62,956 nucleotides of DNA from Candidatus Babeliales bacterium (GTDB lineage: Bacteria; Babelota; Babeliae; Babelales; JABDEC01), in the NCBI GenBank assembly GCA_031292305.1, contig JARLHJ010000041.1, forward strand, positions 1 to 62,956, given 5' to 3'. A model generated the notes under the pieces. It saw only the letters and a program-made list of their open reading frames with translations. It was not told the DNA's origin and searched no databases. Every line of letters begins with the position of its first letter. Position 1 is the first letter of the stretch. This document shows, in pieces, positions 16,443-24,595 of the stretch. Both the position numbers and the translations under genes were made by a program.

Positions 16443-17000
16443 TTAATCTACAGGCAAATTCGCAATATAGTTAAGTTTACTATAAGCATCTTCTATAAAA
16501 TTATATCTATCATTTAAGTTATCAGATTCATTTATATAATTCTGATAATATTCAGTAGCTTGATCATGATCTATTGGAATTTGTTGATAGTGATTTGGCA
16601 AGGTTGCTTCACCTAAAAAATATCTGCCTGTTGCTGTATCACGATACATACCTTTTAATGACAACTCTGCAAGAAAGTAATTCGCATTTTTACAAACATT
16701 CTCTTCATTAATTACTTGTTGAGATAGGCATAATACTCTCTCTGGTTTTTGCTGGGACATTGAAAACCAATAATTAAACATAAGAGAATGCCTAGCATTA
16801 GATTTTTGCTCTACAGTTGAAGCTGGGCTTGCCAAGATATCTTCATCAATCTGAATATCTAATTCCTGATTTTGAACATATAAAAATTGTCCATTTATAA
16901 AAGATTCTTCTGAAGGTAATGGAATATCATTAGATCTTTCCTCATAACCTAACAAACTTCCACTTATACACATTAAAAATAGCAATATTGTCTTTTTCAT
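16443..17000 (-). CDS. Secreted Sel1/TPR-like protein
   Basis: A signal peptide (1-18) is followed by a helical domain with ARHSLMFNYWF, YFLAELSLKGMYRDTATGRY and DHDQATEYYQNYI, the last two reading as Sel1-like helix pairs. It is related to the secreted protein at 17599-18105, which has AKQALIVCYWF and an IARDYYRMYI helix at matching positions. A scaffold or interaction role is likely for this fold; partners are unknown. Confidence 0.65.
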   Translation of the reverse strand: MKKTILLFLMCISGSLLGYEERSNDIPLPSEESFINGQFLYVQNQELDIQIDEDILASPASTVEQKSNARHSLMFNYWFSMSQQKPERVLCLSQQVINEENVCKNANYFLAELSLKGMYRDTATGRYFLGEATLPNHYQQIPIDHDQATEYYQNYINESDNLNDRYNFIEDAYSKLNYIANLPVD

Positions 17001-17200
17001 AATTACCCCTTATTTACGTTTAAAATAAATCTAATAGTAATAAAATTATAGCTCAAAATTGACATATTGTCAATTTTTAAGCTTTTTTTAGCTCATATAA
17101 GATTTTTAAGTAGATTAATAACTATTCAAAAGGAACTGAACAAATCCAAAATCATTGATTTAGGTATATTACTTCTGGTAAAATTAAGATGGAGGTATAT

Positions 17201-17572
17201 ATGAAGAATTTACTTAAATTGTCTTTTGCTTTGGCAATATTTATAAATAATGTATTTGCCTATACTGATATTAGCTGCCAAGAAAAATGCTTAACCCCTG
17301 TCAATGAATGTATAGCTAAAAATAAATGCCTTGATGGTAAAAAAAATTATTTACAGTGTCTTAAAAAAAATTGCTACCAAAAGACTGTTAATGCAAGTAT
17401 ATGCAAAAAAAGATGCCAACCAACTTGCGCGGATAATTGCAAACTTCCTGTACGTGAATGCTATGTTAAAAATAATTGCGTTTCTGCAAAAAACCCTAAT
17501 AATTGTTTAGCTGAAAATTGTTCAGATCAAGTAAATATCGGCAAGCAATGTATTGCTAATTGCCCAAAATAA
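17201..17572 (+). CDS. Secreted 16-cysteine protein made of two tandem modules
   Basis: The start at 17201 has GGAGG 6-7 nt upstream, whereas the ATG at 17189 has none. After a signal peptide (ending VFA) the mature part has 16 Cys in two similar halves: CLTPVNECIAKNKC, then C-x4-C, then CKKRC in the first; CKLPVRECYVKNNC, then C-x4-C, then CIANC in the second. The internal duplication and even Cys count imply a disulfide-stabilised extracytoplasmic protein. No family was recognised. Confidence 0.7.
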   Translation: MKNLLKLSFALAIFINNVFAYTDISCQEKCLTPVNECIAKNKCLDGKKNYLQCLKKNCYQKTVNASICKKRCQPTCADNCKLPVRECYVKNNCVSAKNPNNCLAENCSDQVNIGKQCIANCPK

Positions 17573-17598
17573 ATTACCACACAGCTTAATTATAAGCT

Positions 17599-18105
17599 CT
17601 AATCAGCAGGCACTTCATTTTCATCTAGACCTGCTTCATCTAAGCCTACAGCTAGATTAATATCGTCTATCCTTTCTTGTGCCTTATTTACACAATCAGG
17701 ATCATTATCGTCTTCATCTATATACATTCTGTAATAGTCTCTGGCAATTGCAAGAGATTGCTCAATCCCATGTACATTATAAAATATTTCTCCCATAATG
17801 TAAGGAGCGTACCCATGGGAAATATCATCATGAGCCATAATTTCCAAACATAATGCATGAATTCTGTTAATATGTTGCAATTTGTTTGGATTAAACCAGT
17901 AACATACAATTAAAGCTTGTTTAGCGCTAATTAGTTCTTGCGCTGATGTATTGGGGTCAATAATTTTATTTTCATAATATTGTATAGTTTCTTCATTTTC
18001 ATTTACAACATTATTATTCTCTTGATTATCCTGTTGCGGTTCTAAGTCTATTGCTGCTTGCAAACTTACTGTACATAACATTGAATATAGTATTAATTTT
18101 TTCAT
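17599..18105 (-). CDS. Secreted Sel1/TPR-like protein, paralogue of 16443-17000
   Basis: A signal peptide (1-17) precedes an acidic linker and helices matching its neighbour, including AKQALIVCYWF and YAPYIMGEIF. The C-terminus is acidic. Its ATG overlaps the stop of the deacylase gene by 4 nt, so it is the last gene of the 21.1-17.6 kb operon. The two paralogues flank the convergent 16-Cys gene. Confidence 0.65.
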   Translation of the reverse strand: MKKLILYSMLCTVSLQAAIDLEPQQDNQENNNVVNENEETIQYYENKIIDPNTSAQELISAKQALIVCYWFNPNKLQHINRIHALCLEIMAHDDISHGYAPYIMGEIFYNVHGIEQSLAIARDYYRMYIDEDDNDPDCVNKAQERIDDINLAVGLDEAGLDENEVPAD

Positions 18106-18590
18106 AAAAACTCACATATTAAATAATCATGACTTAAAGCCTTAATAAACTTAATCATATCATTAGGCTTTATACTTATTGTTGTATTATTAATCAAAGG
18201 ATGCACATTTATCATCTCATTTTCAAAGGTTTTTTTATCTAAAATTAATTTAACTTTATTTAAGCTATCATTAATAATTCCAAACGGTGTTACAGAACCG
18301 GGCGTAACTCCAAAATATTCTTGTAACTTTTCAGGCGAACCAAATTGCAATTTTTTAACATTTAAAGTTTTTGCTAAATTTTTTAAATCAATTTTTGTTC
18401 TAAACTCCGCAACAACTAACCAATAATTTCCCTGATCGTCTATTAAAAACAAATTCTTACAATGTGCGCCTGGTATAGTTTCAAGTAAATGCTTGCCCTG
18501 TTCTGCGGTAAAAATTGGTTCGTGCTCATATATTTTTACTACGAAATTAAGCTCTTGCAAATATTGCAACAAATCTTGTTTAGTTTTCAT
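18102..18590 (-). CDS. YbaK/ProX-family aminoacyl-tRNA deacylase
   Basis: Full-length single-domain editing protein of the ProXp-ala/PrdX type. The pattern EHEPIFTAEQ, CKNLFLID, VTPGSVTPFGIIND and FENEMINVHPLINNTTISI is characteristic. These enzymes hydrolyse mischarged tRNA, usually Ala-tRNA(Pro), in trans. It has no signal peptide. Four-base overlaps with the ABC ATPase gene upstream and the Sel1-like gene downstream place it in the ABC transporter operon, without an obvious functional link. Confidence 0.88.
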   Translation of the reverse strand: MKTKQDLLQYLQELNFVVKIYEHEPIFTAEQGKHLLETIPGAHCKNLFLIDDQGNYWLVVAEFRTKIDLKNLAKTLNVKKLQFGSPEKLQEYFGVTPGSVTPFGIINDSLNKVKLILDKKTFENEMINVHPLINNTTISIKPNDMIKFIKALSHDYLICEFL

Positions 18591-19294
18591 AAAAGTCTCT
18601 TCTCTATTGTGCGTTCATTTTTATCATTTTTAACTATTTTTAAATACAAACCCTGTGAGTAATTCATTATTAATTCTTTATCATGCGTAATGCATACAAT
18701 TGTAATATTATGCATTTGAGATAATTTATTTAAAAAATCCATAACCATTTGCGCATTAATTTCATCTAAAGCAGCAGTAGGCTCATCTAAAAATAAAATA
18801 TCTACATGTTTTTGCAAAGCCATAATAATTGCTAATATTTGTCTTTGTCCGCCCGAAAGCTCATTTACATATGAATTTAATTTAACGCCCACATCTGCAA
18901 GCATGTCACTATATTTAAATAAACTAGGCAATGCGTTAAAAGATGGATATTTTAAAAATTGAGCTGCCTGCAAATTTTGATTAACAGTAAAATCTAAAGC
19001 TAACATGTCATTATAATTTTGTGAGACTAAACGACTATTATTTTGCAAAAACTCTTGCGTTCTTACATTTGAAAAATTGTAATCTTGTCCATTAATTTTA
19101 ATATACCCTTTAATAAATTCTTCTTTATTAACCTTGCCTTGCAAAATACGCAAAAACGTAGATTTACCTACACCATTTGGTCCCATTATAAAATTTAAAT
19201 TTTTACCAAAGGCGCATTCTAGATTATTAAAAAATAATTTATTTAAAGTAAAACCGAACGATAAATTTAATACAATATTATAATCCAAGTTCAT
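18587..19294 (-). CDS. ABC transporter ATP-binding protein (TrpZ-like)
   Basis: Walker A GPNGVGKST, signature LSGGQ, Walker B ILFLDEP and an H-loop ITHD are all present. An ATG at 19294 with AAAGGG just upstream is preferred to the TTG at 19312. The gene overlaps the permease gene by 17 bp. With the next two genes it forms a substrate-binding/permease/ATPase set like the TrpXYZ or PF04392-type amino-acid importers. It energises import on the cytoplasmic side. Confidence 0.9.
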   Translation of the reverse strand: MNLDYNIVLNLSFGFTLNKLFFNNLECAFGKNLNFIMGPNGVGKSTFLRILQGKVNKEEFIKGYIKINGQDYNFSNVRTQEFLQNNSRLVSQNYNDMLALDFTVNQNLQAAQFLKYPSFNALPSLFKYSDMLADVGVKLNSYVNELSGGQRQILAIIMALQKHVDILFLDEPTAALDEINAQMVMDFLNKLSQMHNITIVCITHDKELIMNYSQGLYLKIVKNDKNERTIEKRLL

Positions 19295-20150
19295 AGCGTT
19301 TGCCCTTTGCAAGTTTTTGAGTGAATGCTAATAATAAGAAAACAACAATCGCTTGAACTGTTGAAAAATATTGTGAGTCGAAATTAATTTTTAAAAGAAA
19401 TTGTTGAATAATTAAATATATTAAAATTCCAATACAAGGAATTATAAAACTATATTTCTTGCTTATAAATGTTTTACCTAAAACTAAAGCAGTAATGCAC
19501 AATAAATTAATTCCAAAGCCCATAGAAATATCTGCAAAGCCATTATTATAAGCACTCAAAAATCCAGAAAGTCCTGCCAGACTACTGCTTAACAGTATTC
19601 CAATTATGCATACGTAGTTAGCTGATATATTATAATGTTCAAAAAAATGAGGGTTATTACCATAAATAGCACAGCTTGTACCAATTTGTGATTTAATAAA
19701 AAAATAAAATACACATATTATAATAGAAGATATCACTAGCAAAGTAGCCAGGTGTGGATATTCGCGAGTGCTAGGTATTATAGATAAAAGATTATTCATA
19801 CCTAAAGAAACATGAGAACCATGTATAACAAACTGATTTATACCATGAAAAAAACCTATACTTATTATACTAGCCAATAAAAAAGAAACTTTTGCATAAT
19901 ATTTAACTGCAAAAGTAACTAAGCCCACTATGGCACCTGCTAACATTGCGGTTAATATAGATAAAATTAATATTACTAAAATTGGCATTTTTAAAAACAT
20001 TATATGACTTGCCAATAATGCACCAAAAACAAACGCACTTTCTATTGCCAAGTATGGAACTTTTAATAAAGAAAATGCACAATATGCACCCAGTAAGAGC
20101 GGCAAATAAATTGCCGCTGGTTCTAAAATTGTAAGTATTATATTTAACAT
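19278..20150 (-). CDS. ABC transporter permease (TrpY-like, branched-chain amino-acid permease fold)
   Basis: About eight hydrophobic helices over 290 residues, with ALAFTVKY-type cytoplasmic loops and YNISANYVCIIGILLSSSLAGLSG, the coupling-helix region of LivH/RbsC-class permeases. The start codon abuts the stop of the substrate-binding gene. It probably forms a homodimeric inner-membrane channel for the substrate delivered by the product of 20150-21067. Confidence 0.88.
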   Translation of the reverse strand: MLNIILTILEPAAIYLPLLLGAYCAFSLLKVPYLAIESAFVFGALLASHIMFLKMPILVILILSILTAMLAGAIVGLVTFAVKYYAKVSFLLASIISIGFFHGINQFVIHGSHVSLGMNNLLSIIPSTREYPHLATLLVISSIIICVFYFFIKSQIGTSCAIYGNNPHFFEHYNISANYVCIIGILLSSSLAGLSGFLSAYNNGFADISMGFGINLLCITALVLGKTFISKKYSFIIPCIGILIYLIIQQFLLKINFDSQYFSTVQAIVVFLLLAFTQKLAKGKRYELGL

Positions 20151-21067
20151 TATTTACCTTTTACCTTTAATTCAAAATTATCAGCAAAGACACTAGATAT
20201 TTCACTAGGCAATTTTTGATTTTGCAAAATATCAAAAGCAATTTTAGCAGCTTGTGCACCAACTGCAAATTCTGAAACGCCAAAAGCTAAATTAGCACCT
20301 TTGTCAAAAGAATTTAAATCAGAAGCATATAATATTTTATTCTTACGCGCTGCTAAATTAACCAGTGCTTCAATACCAGAAACTATTTCATTATCTTTTA
20401 ACACCATAATAACTTCTTTATCATTATTAAGCATTGCATCAACTTTTGCAAACAGCTCATTAACTGAATAAACTTTGACTTCTGATAATTCTATATTCAT
20501 TTTTTTGCATAATATTTTTAGCTCATCCACTTGCTTTTGCAAACCAGGTGATGGGTAAAAAGGCAAAATAATACGGTTTGTTGGATACAATTTTAATAGC
20601 GCATTTAATTGCTTTTGAAAATCATAATGGTCACTCACCACTACAAAATTATTTTCGGACGTTGCAATAGATTTAACCAAGCCAATTTCTACTGGGTTTT
20701 CTGAAACACCTGCACAAATTACTGGCGTATTGTTATTGCGTTGTGTAGAAACTGAATTACAGATTAAAGCTATTGGCGTTGAAATTGCTAATACAAGATC
20801 ATAATTATTATCAAAAGCCTTTTGAGCTTGTGTACGCATTAATAATCTATCACCATTGCCATTGTACACATCATAATTAATTTCCATTTTTTCAGATAAA
20901 GTTTTAATAAATCCATCTTTAATTTCATCTAATGCCGGGTGTGAAAGTGGCAATAAAATTGCAATACGCTTTGCGTTACTATTTTCTTCAACCACTTGTA
21001 ATTGCTTAAAGCAATACAACCCGGTAGCAAAAGCTATTATAATAGATAATAATAAAATACGTTTCAT
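20150..21067 (-). CDS. ABC transporter substrate-binding protein (TrpX-like)
   Basis: An N-terminal signal/anchor is followed by the PF04392-type periplasmic-binding fold: RIAILLPLSHPALDEIKDGF, LVLAISTPIALIC, TPVICAGVSENP and LAFGVSEFAVGAQAAKIAFD. The ATG at 21067 has AAAGGA 6 nt upstream; an in-frame TTG lies two codons earlier. First gene of the operon, preceded by a leader of about 260 nt. The substrate is probably an amino acid; tryptophan is suggested only by family resemblance. Confidence 0.88.
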   Translation of the reverse strand: MKRILLLSIIIAFATGLYCFKQLQVVEENSNAKRIAILLPLSHPALDEIKDGFIKTLSEKMEINYDVYNGNGDRLLMRTQAQKAFDNNYDLVLAISTPIALICNSVSTQRNNNTPVICAGVSENPVEIGLVKSIATSENNFVVVSDHYDFQKQLNALLKLYPTNRIILPFYPSPGLQKQVDELKILCKKMNIELSEVKVYSVNELFAKVDAMLNNDKEVIMVLKDNEIVSGIEALVNLAARKNKILYASDLNSFDKGANLAFGVSEFAVGAQAAKIAFDILQNQKLPSEISSVFADNFELKVKGK

Positions 21068-21073
21068 GTTCAA

Positions 21074-21330
21074 TCCTTTAAAATAATATTAATAATAAAA
21101 ACTAAACCCTCATTATGGGCAAAACTTAGAAAAAAAATTAAGAAAAAAGTATTATTGAGGCCAAAGCCAATGAGAATTGAAAAAATAAGAATTTAGAAAT
21201 ATAAAAGAAATGGAAATTTGTTGCCCAAAGCAGGCAATAGAATTAATTAAGCCAGGGATTCACCAATAAGATAGAGACAGAACTAGACAATTTCATAATC
21301 ACCCTTTTTAAGATTATATTATTTAATATA
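21074..21330 (-). promoter_or_regulatory. Long 5' leader of the ABC transporter operon with attenuator-like hairpin
   Basis: From the predicted start near 21330 to the first gene there are about 257 nt. It contains a 17-codon ORF (21243-21296), a TTGCC/GGCAA hairpin (about 21224-21240), and an ATTGGC-TTTG-GCCTCAAT stem (about 21161-21178) followed by a T-rich tract. Downstream, TTGCCCA and AATGAG could pair with TGGGCAA and CTCATT upstream, giving an alternative fold. An attenuation mechanism is inferred, not shown. Confidence 0.45.
21243..21296 (-). CDS. Putative 17-aa leader peptide
   Basis: ATG with AGGGTG 7 nt upstream encodes MKLSSSVSILLVNPWLN and one Trp codon. In the +1 frame the leader stays open further and ends in codons for HWLWPQ inside the terminator-like stem, but without a good start codon. 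The reading is speculative. Confidence 0.3.
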   Translation of the reverse strand: MKLSSSVSILLVNPWLN

Positions 21331-21336
21331 ATTCTA

Positions 21337-21365
21337 ATTATAAAGCCCTGTTTTCAGGTAGTCAA
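21337..21365 (-). promoter_or_regulatory. Consensus sigma70 promoter of the ABC transporter operon
   Basis: TTGACT (21365-21360), a 17-bp spacer, and TATAAT (21342-21337) on the minus strand: one mismatch from the consensus hexamers with ideal spacing. Confidence 0.75.
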
Positions 21366-21373
21366 GATTAAAC

Positions 21374-22138
21374 CTATAATTTTATACATTCATATATTAA
21401 AATACGTGCATTTATATCTGTAGCTGGCTCTTTTTGAAAACTCTGAAATTTTTTTATATTAGTAAAACCAGCAGCGTAAAGTATTTGATCAAATTCATCA
21501 AACTTATAAAGATACTGCTTAAATTCTTCAAACTCCGTATCTACAATATTCTGATTTATAATAGATTCATACCTACATTCACATTTAAAAATCTGAGTTT
21601 GTGCGTCATATGTAGGAATCGTAGTTAGGCTAATACTTGAACCATCTGCACGCTTGAGTTTATTTTTATGCAATATTCCGCAATTTTTAGGGACTGACGA
21701 AACTGTTTCTATCTCTAATACAAATTTACCACCAACTGCCAAATGATTATAAATTATTTTGCAACTTTGTTTGGCAATTACCTGATCTATAATTAAACCC
21801 CAAGAGCCATATGGTATAAATATTAATTTATAAAGTTTATTATCGTTAAAATCTTCTATAAAAGATTGCCACACCGGTGCTTGCATACTAATCTTGGAAT
21901 AATTTTGCTTAAAAGCGTCTATCATATAATGCGAAGCATCAAAACCAAATGCTTGCAAACCTAACTGCAACATTGGAATTAAAAAGCGACCTGAGCCGCA
22001 CATTGGTTCTAAAATTAGACCATTTGCTTGTTTTGCATAATCTATATAAAAAGCTAACGCTATATCATGATTTATATGATTTTCTAAATCATAATATTCT
22101 GTGCTTAATTTCGAATATGTTTTTAAGGTTTTACTCAT
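21374..22138 (-). CDS. Class I SAM-dependent methyltransferase
   Basis: Motif I LEPMCGSGRFLIPML (about 44-58) and the acidic loop FGFDAS are clear. They are followed by LIFIPYGSWGLI and GGKFVLEIE, typical of small-molecule methyltransferases. The protein is 254 aa without a signal peptide, so cytosolic. The substrate cannot be told. It ends just upstream of the consensus promoter at 21337-21365. Confidence 0.85.
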   Translation of the reverse strand: MSKTLKTYSKLSTEYYDLENHINHDIALAFYIDYAKQANGLILEPMCGSGRFLIPMLQLGLQAFGFDASHYMIDAFKQNYSKISMQAPVWQSFIEDFNDNKLYKLIFIPYGSWGLIIDQVIAKQSCKIIYNHLAVGGKFVLEIETVSSVPKNCGILHKNKLKRADGSSISLTTIPTYDAQTQIFKCECRYESIINQNIVDTEFEEFKQYLYKFDEFDQILYAAGFTNIKKFQSFQKEPATDINARILIYECIKL

Positions 22139-22235
22139 AATAATTTTTTTTTGGGATTATCTACTTTATAGAAAAAGTTTTTTTATATATAATAACATGC
22201 ATTTAATGTACAATTTTAATCTTAACGAAAAAAAC

Positions 22236-22952
22236 ATGAAGAAAATAATTCTGATATTTATATTGATGACAAATCATAATTGCTTTACGCAAGAAACAAT
22301 GATTTACGAATCTGAAATTGAAGCATATAGAAAATGCCTTATACATAATACCTTTATATTTTGTAAAATTATTACAGAATTATTAAAATATTACCAAGTG
22401 CCAAGAATTTGTAATGTAGAATCCCATAAATGTGAAAATGATTTTTACAACAAAAATAATATTATTCGCCTTAAACTTTATAACAAGAATTTAACTACCG
22501 AAGAAATAATTCAATTAAAAAATGAGACATTCAATTTATTAATAATTTCATCTAATTCTGCTGGCATTAAGAAGGGAATAAATCTTTATAAAATAATTTT
22601 AAGAGGCTTAGAATTTCAAGAAAAATCTACGTATGATTTTTTTAATAAATTTCATAGTATTATAACGAGATTAATGATTAAATGTCACTGTGAGTTTGAA
22701 TTATATAAACAAAACCATTCGTTATACCAATCAATTAATTCTATTGATTATAGTAAAGACTTCCCTGATTTTGATGAAATATGTGAAAAAAAAGAAGATG
22801 CCATTAACTTATTAAATGAATTTCATAATTTAATAATTAGTAAAAATAAAAAAAATAAAACTACACATAACCCCTATCTTTTATTTTTAAATGAATGGTT
22901 TAAATATGATTTTGATCATCGTTATGCGTTCAATATAAAAAGAGCAAAATGA
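22236..22952 (+). CDS. Secreted helical protein of unknown function
   Basis: The open frame extends upstream to 22101, but the Met at 22236 begins a proper signal peptide (MKKIILIFILMTNHNCFTQ) and is chosen. The mature part is helical, Lys/Asn-rich, with several Cys (CLIHNTFIFC, KCHCEFE). No ribosome site is visible. Its TGA overlaps the next ATG (ATGA), so it is co-translated with the outer-membrane barrel gene. Function unknown. Confidence 0.55.
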   Translation: MKKIILIFILMTNHNCFTQETMIYESEIEAYRKCLIHNTFIFCKIITELLKYYQVPRICNVESHKCENDFYNKNNIIRLKLYNKNLTTEEIIQLKNETFNLLIISSNSAGIKKGINLYKIILRGLEFQEKSTYDFFNKFHSIITRLMIKCHCEFELYKQNHSLYQSINSIDYSKDFPDFDEICEKKEDAINLLNEFHNLIISKNKKNKTTHNPYLLFLNEWFKYDFDHRYAFNIKRAK

Positions 22953-23845
22953 AAAACAAATTATTTAAATTACTTTGCATTATAGTAATTTTATATTGCA
23001 CAAACTTGTTAAGTGTTTCTATGGTTTATAACTTTCGTATTGCACAAATTACAAAACAATTTAATCTTGAAAATGAAGAAAATAATACAACTATTATAGC
23101 CTTACTTTATGATGAATTTTTCAAAAAATCTACAGGTGAAACTCAGAACTTTGCAGGGCCGTTTGGTACACTAATTTTTAAACATGAATCTTTTTATCTT
23201 AGAATGGATACAGCATATGCACATATCACTAACAAAAAAGATAATCTAATAACTTATAGCGGTAATCAAACAGACGATATTCTTTTTACATTAGGTTATA
23301 ACTTTTATAAAAAACATCATCATTTAATGACTTTTTCCGGTTTGTTTGGACTACCTACTCATAAAATACATGCATTACAACATACAGATTTCGGCTATGC
23401 ACAAAATTCTTTTGGATTGCAATTCGATGGCTCATATTCTTATAATCAAGATCGTAAAAATATTTTATTATATGGTGCAAGATATATAAGATTTATTCCC
23501 CGTATTGCCAATGATATTAATGATACAAAGTATAAATTTAGTACAGGGAACTTAGTAGATCTATTTATTGCCAATAAAAATACTTTTGGTAACCATGGGT
23601 TAGAATATGGTTATACGCTAAAATTCGATTTCGGAGCTAAAGTTTACCCTAATTTTAGTAATATTATAGAAAAAATTAATTATATTAGAAGCAACTTTTA
23701 TGCAGTTTATAAATATAATTTTAAAATTAAAGATATAGAAAACAAGCTTTTCTTAAACTTAGGATATGGTTTTGATCATGTTCCCAAAACTTTTGGCAAC
23801 AAATATATAATCACTCTTTGGGGAGCTTGGAATATAACTTTTTAA
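22949..23845 (+). CDS. Outer-membrane beta-barrel protein
   Basis: A signal peptide (about 1-24) is followed by alternating amphipathic strands with paired aromatic residues throughout (FYLRMDTAYAHI, LFTLGYNFY, LFLNLGYGFDHV). The last strand ends in WGAWNITF, with the terminal Phe read by the BAM machinery. It supports a diderm envelope. No channel family was recognised. It is translationally coupled to the upstream secreted protein. Confidence 0.75.
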   Translation: MKNKLFKLLCIIVILYCTNLLSVSMVYNFRIAQITKQFNLENEENNTTIIALLYDEFFKKSTGETQNFAGPFGTLIFKHESFYLRMDTAYAHITNKKDNLITYSGNQTDDILFTLGYNFYKKHHHLMTFSGLFGLPTHKIHALQHTDFGYAQNSFGLQFDGSYSYNQDRKNILLYGARYIRFIPRIANDINDTKYKFSTGNLVDLFIANKNTFGNHGLEYGYTLKFDFGAKVYPNFSNIIEKINYIRSNFYAVYKYNFKIKDIENKLFLNLGYGFDHVPKTFGNKYIITLWGAWNITF

Positions 23846-23910
23846 TTTTATAGCGGCTCAGGTAGAGACGTCATCTACCCAAACCAACTATAGAGTTCTA
23901 AACAAAAACA

Positions 23911-24165
23911 TTATTTCTTAACTAGTGTTTTTGTTTCTTCTTTTACTGGCTTAACCACCTTAGCGCTTGTTATAGAAGTAGAAGTTTCTGACTTGCGAAT
24001 AATATAAACAATTCCTGCAAGTGCACTCATAGCTATTGCTATATGCTTATTTTGCATTTGCCCTGTAGCAATTGCTCTAATTAAATGAGCAGGCATAGCT
24101 TTTACACAAGATTCTACTGATACTAAACTAAGAACTAAAGCGATTATTATCATTTGTTTTTTCAT
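23911..24165 (-). CDS. Small exported membrane protein
   Basis: An 84-residue protein with a signal peptide (ending near CVKAM), a second hydrophobic segment HIAIAMSALAGIVYII, and a Lys/Thr-rich tail. AAAGGA precedes the ATG. It may be transcribed from the promoter at 24544-24572 through the small ORF at 24348-24500. Function unknown. Confidence 0.55.
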   Translation of the reverse strand: MKKQMIIIALVLSLVSVESCVKAMPAHLIRAIATGQMQNKHIAIAMSALAGIVYIIRKSETSTSITSAKVVKPVKEETKTLVKK

Positions 24166-24347
24166 TTTATTCCTTTGAAAAAAATTAATTTATTTACTAA
24201 TTACAGATACAATTTAACTAACAGAACTATTTAAAATAATTCATAGACACCCTTTCATATTTTTTAAAAATGAGCAGCAAAAAATAATAGTCTTTTGCCT
24301 AAACGGCAAGCACTAATCAACAAAAATGTATTTTTAGATAAAAAAAG
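24166..24347 (-). other. Leader-like spacer between the 50-aa ORF and the small membrane protein
   Basis: Contains a TTGCC-GTTTA-GGCAA hairpin near 24298-24312 and an AAAGGGTG..TATGAA block near 24240-24255. That block also begins the small ORF in the ABC-operon leader (AAAGGGTG..TATGAA near 21290-21305). No further gene is supported. Confidence 0.35.
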
Positions 24348-24500
24348 TTATATTGCGCGGGGCGCAAAGAAGAAAAATGAGAATGAGTTAAAAAAAGAAG
24401 TGTTTAATTGTAAAGAAATAGATGCATAACCATTATTAGATTTAATGGCTGGTAAATTACATAAAATATTAAGATCTTCTAGTTGAGATAAAATACGCAT
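24348..24500 (-). CDS. 50-aa small ORF with good promoter and ribosome site
   Basis: AGGAG lies 7 nt before the ATG. The product begins MRILSQLEDLNILCNLPAIK and ends NSFSFFFFAPRAI. The last codons overlap a TTGCGC-CCC-GCGCAA hairpin followed by TATAACTTTTTTT, so translation could influence termination. The tail resembles the +1-frame peptide in the ABC-operon leader (ISIS, NSYFFNS). This could be a leader peptide for 23911-24165 or an independent small protein. Confidence 0.45.
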   Translation of the reverse strand: MRILSQLEDLNILCNLPAIKSNNGYASISLQLNTSFFNSFSFFFFAPRAI

Positions 24501-24543
24501 TACAGCGCTCCTAGTAAGATTAAACATATAAACACTAAATCTA

Positions 24544-24572
24544 ACTATACACTAAAAATAATACTATTGCAA
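24544..24572 (-). promoter_or_regulatory. Sigma70-type promoter
   Basis: TTGCAA (24572-24567), a 17-bp spacer, and TATAGT (24549-24544) upstream of the 50-aa ORF. Confidence 0.6.
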
Positions 24573-24595
24573 GTAGAAAATAAAATTTTTATTTA

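Noticed and set aside
23860-23900. Terminator between the barrel gene and the small minus-strand gene
   Set aside because: GGTAGA/TCTACC forms a short hairpin around GACGTC, but no T-tract follows on either strand.
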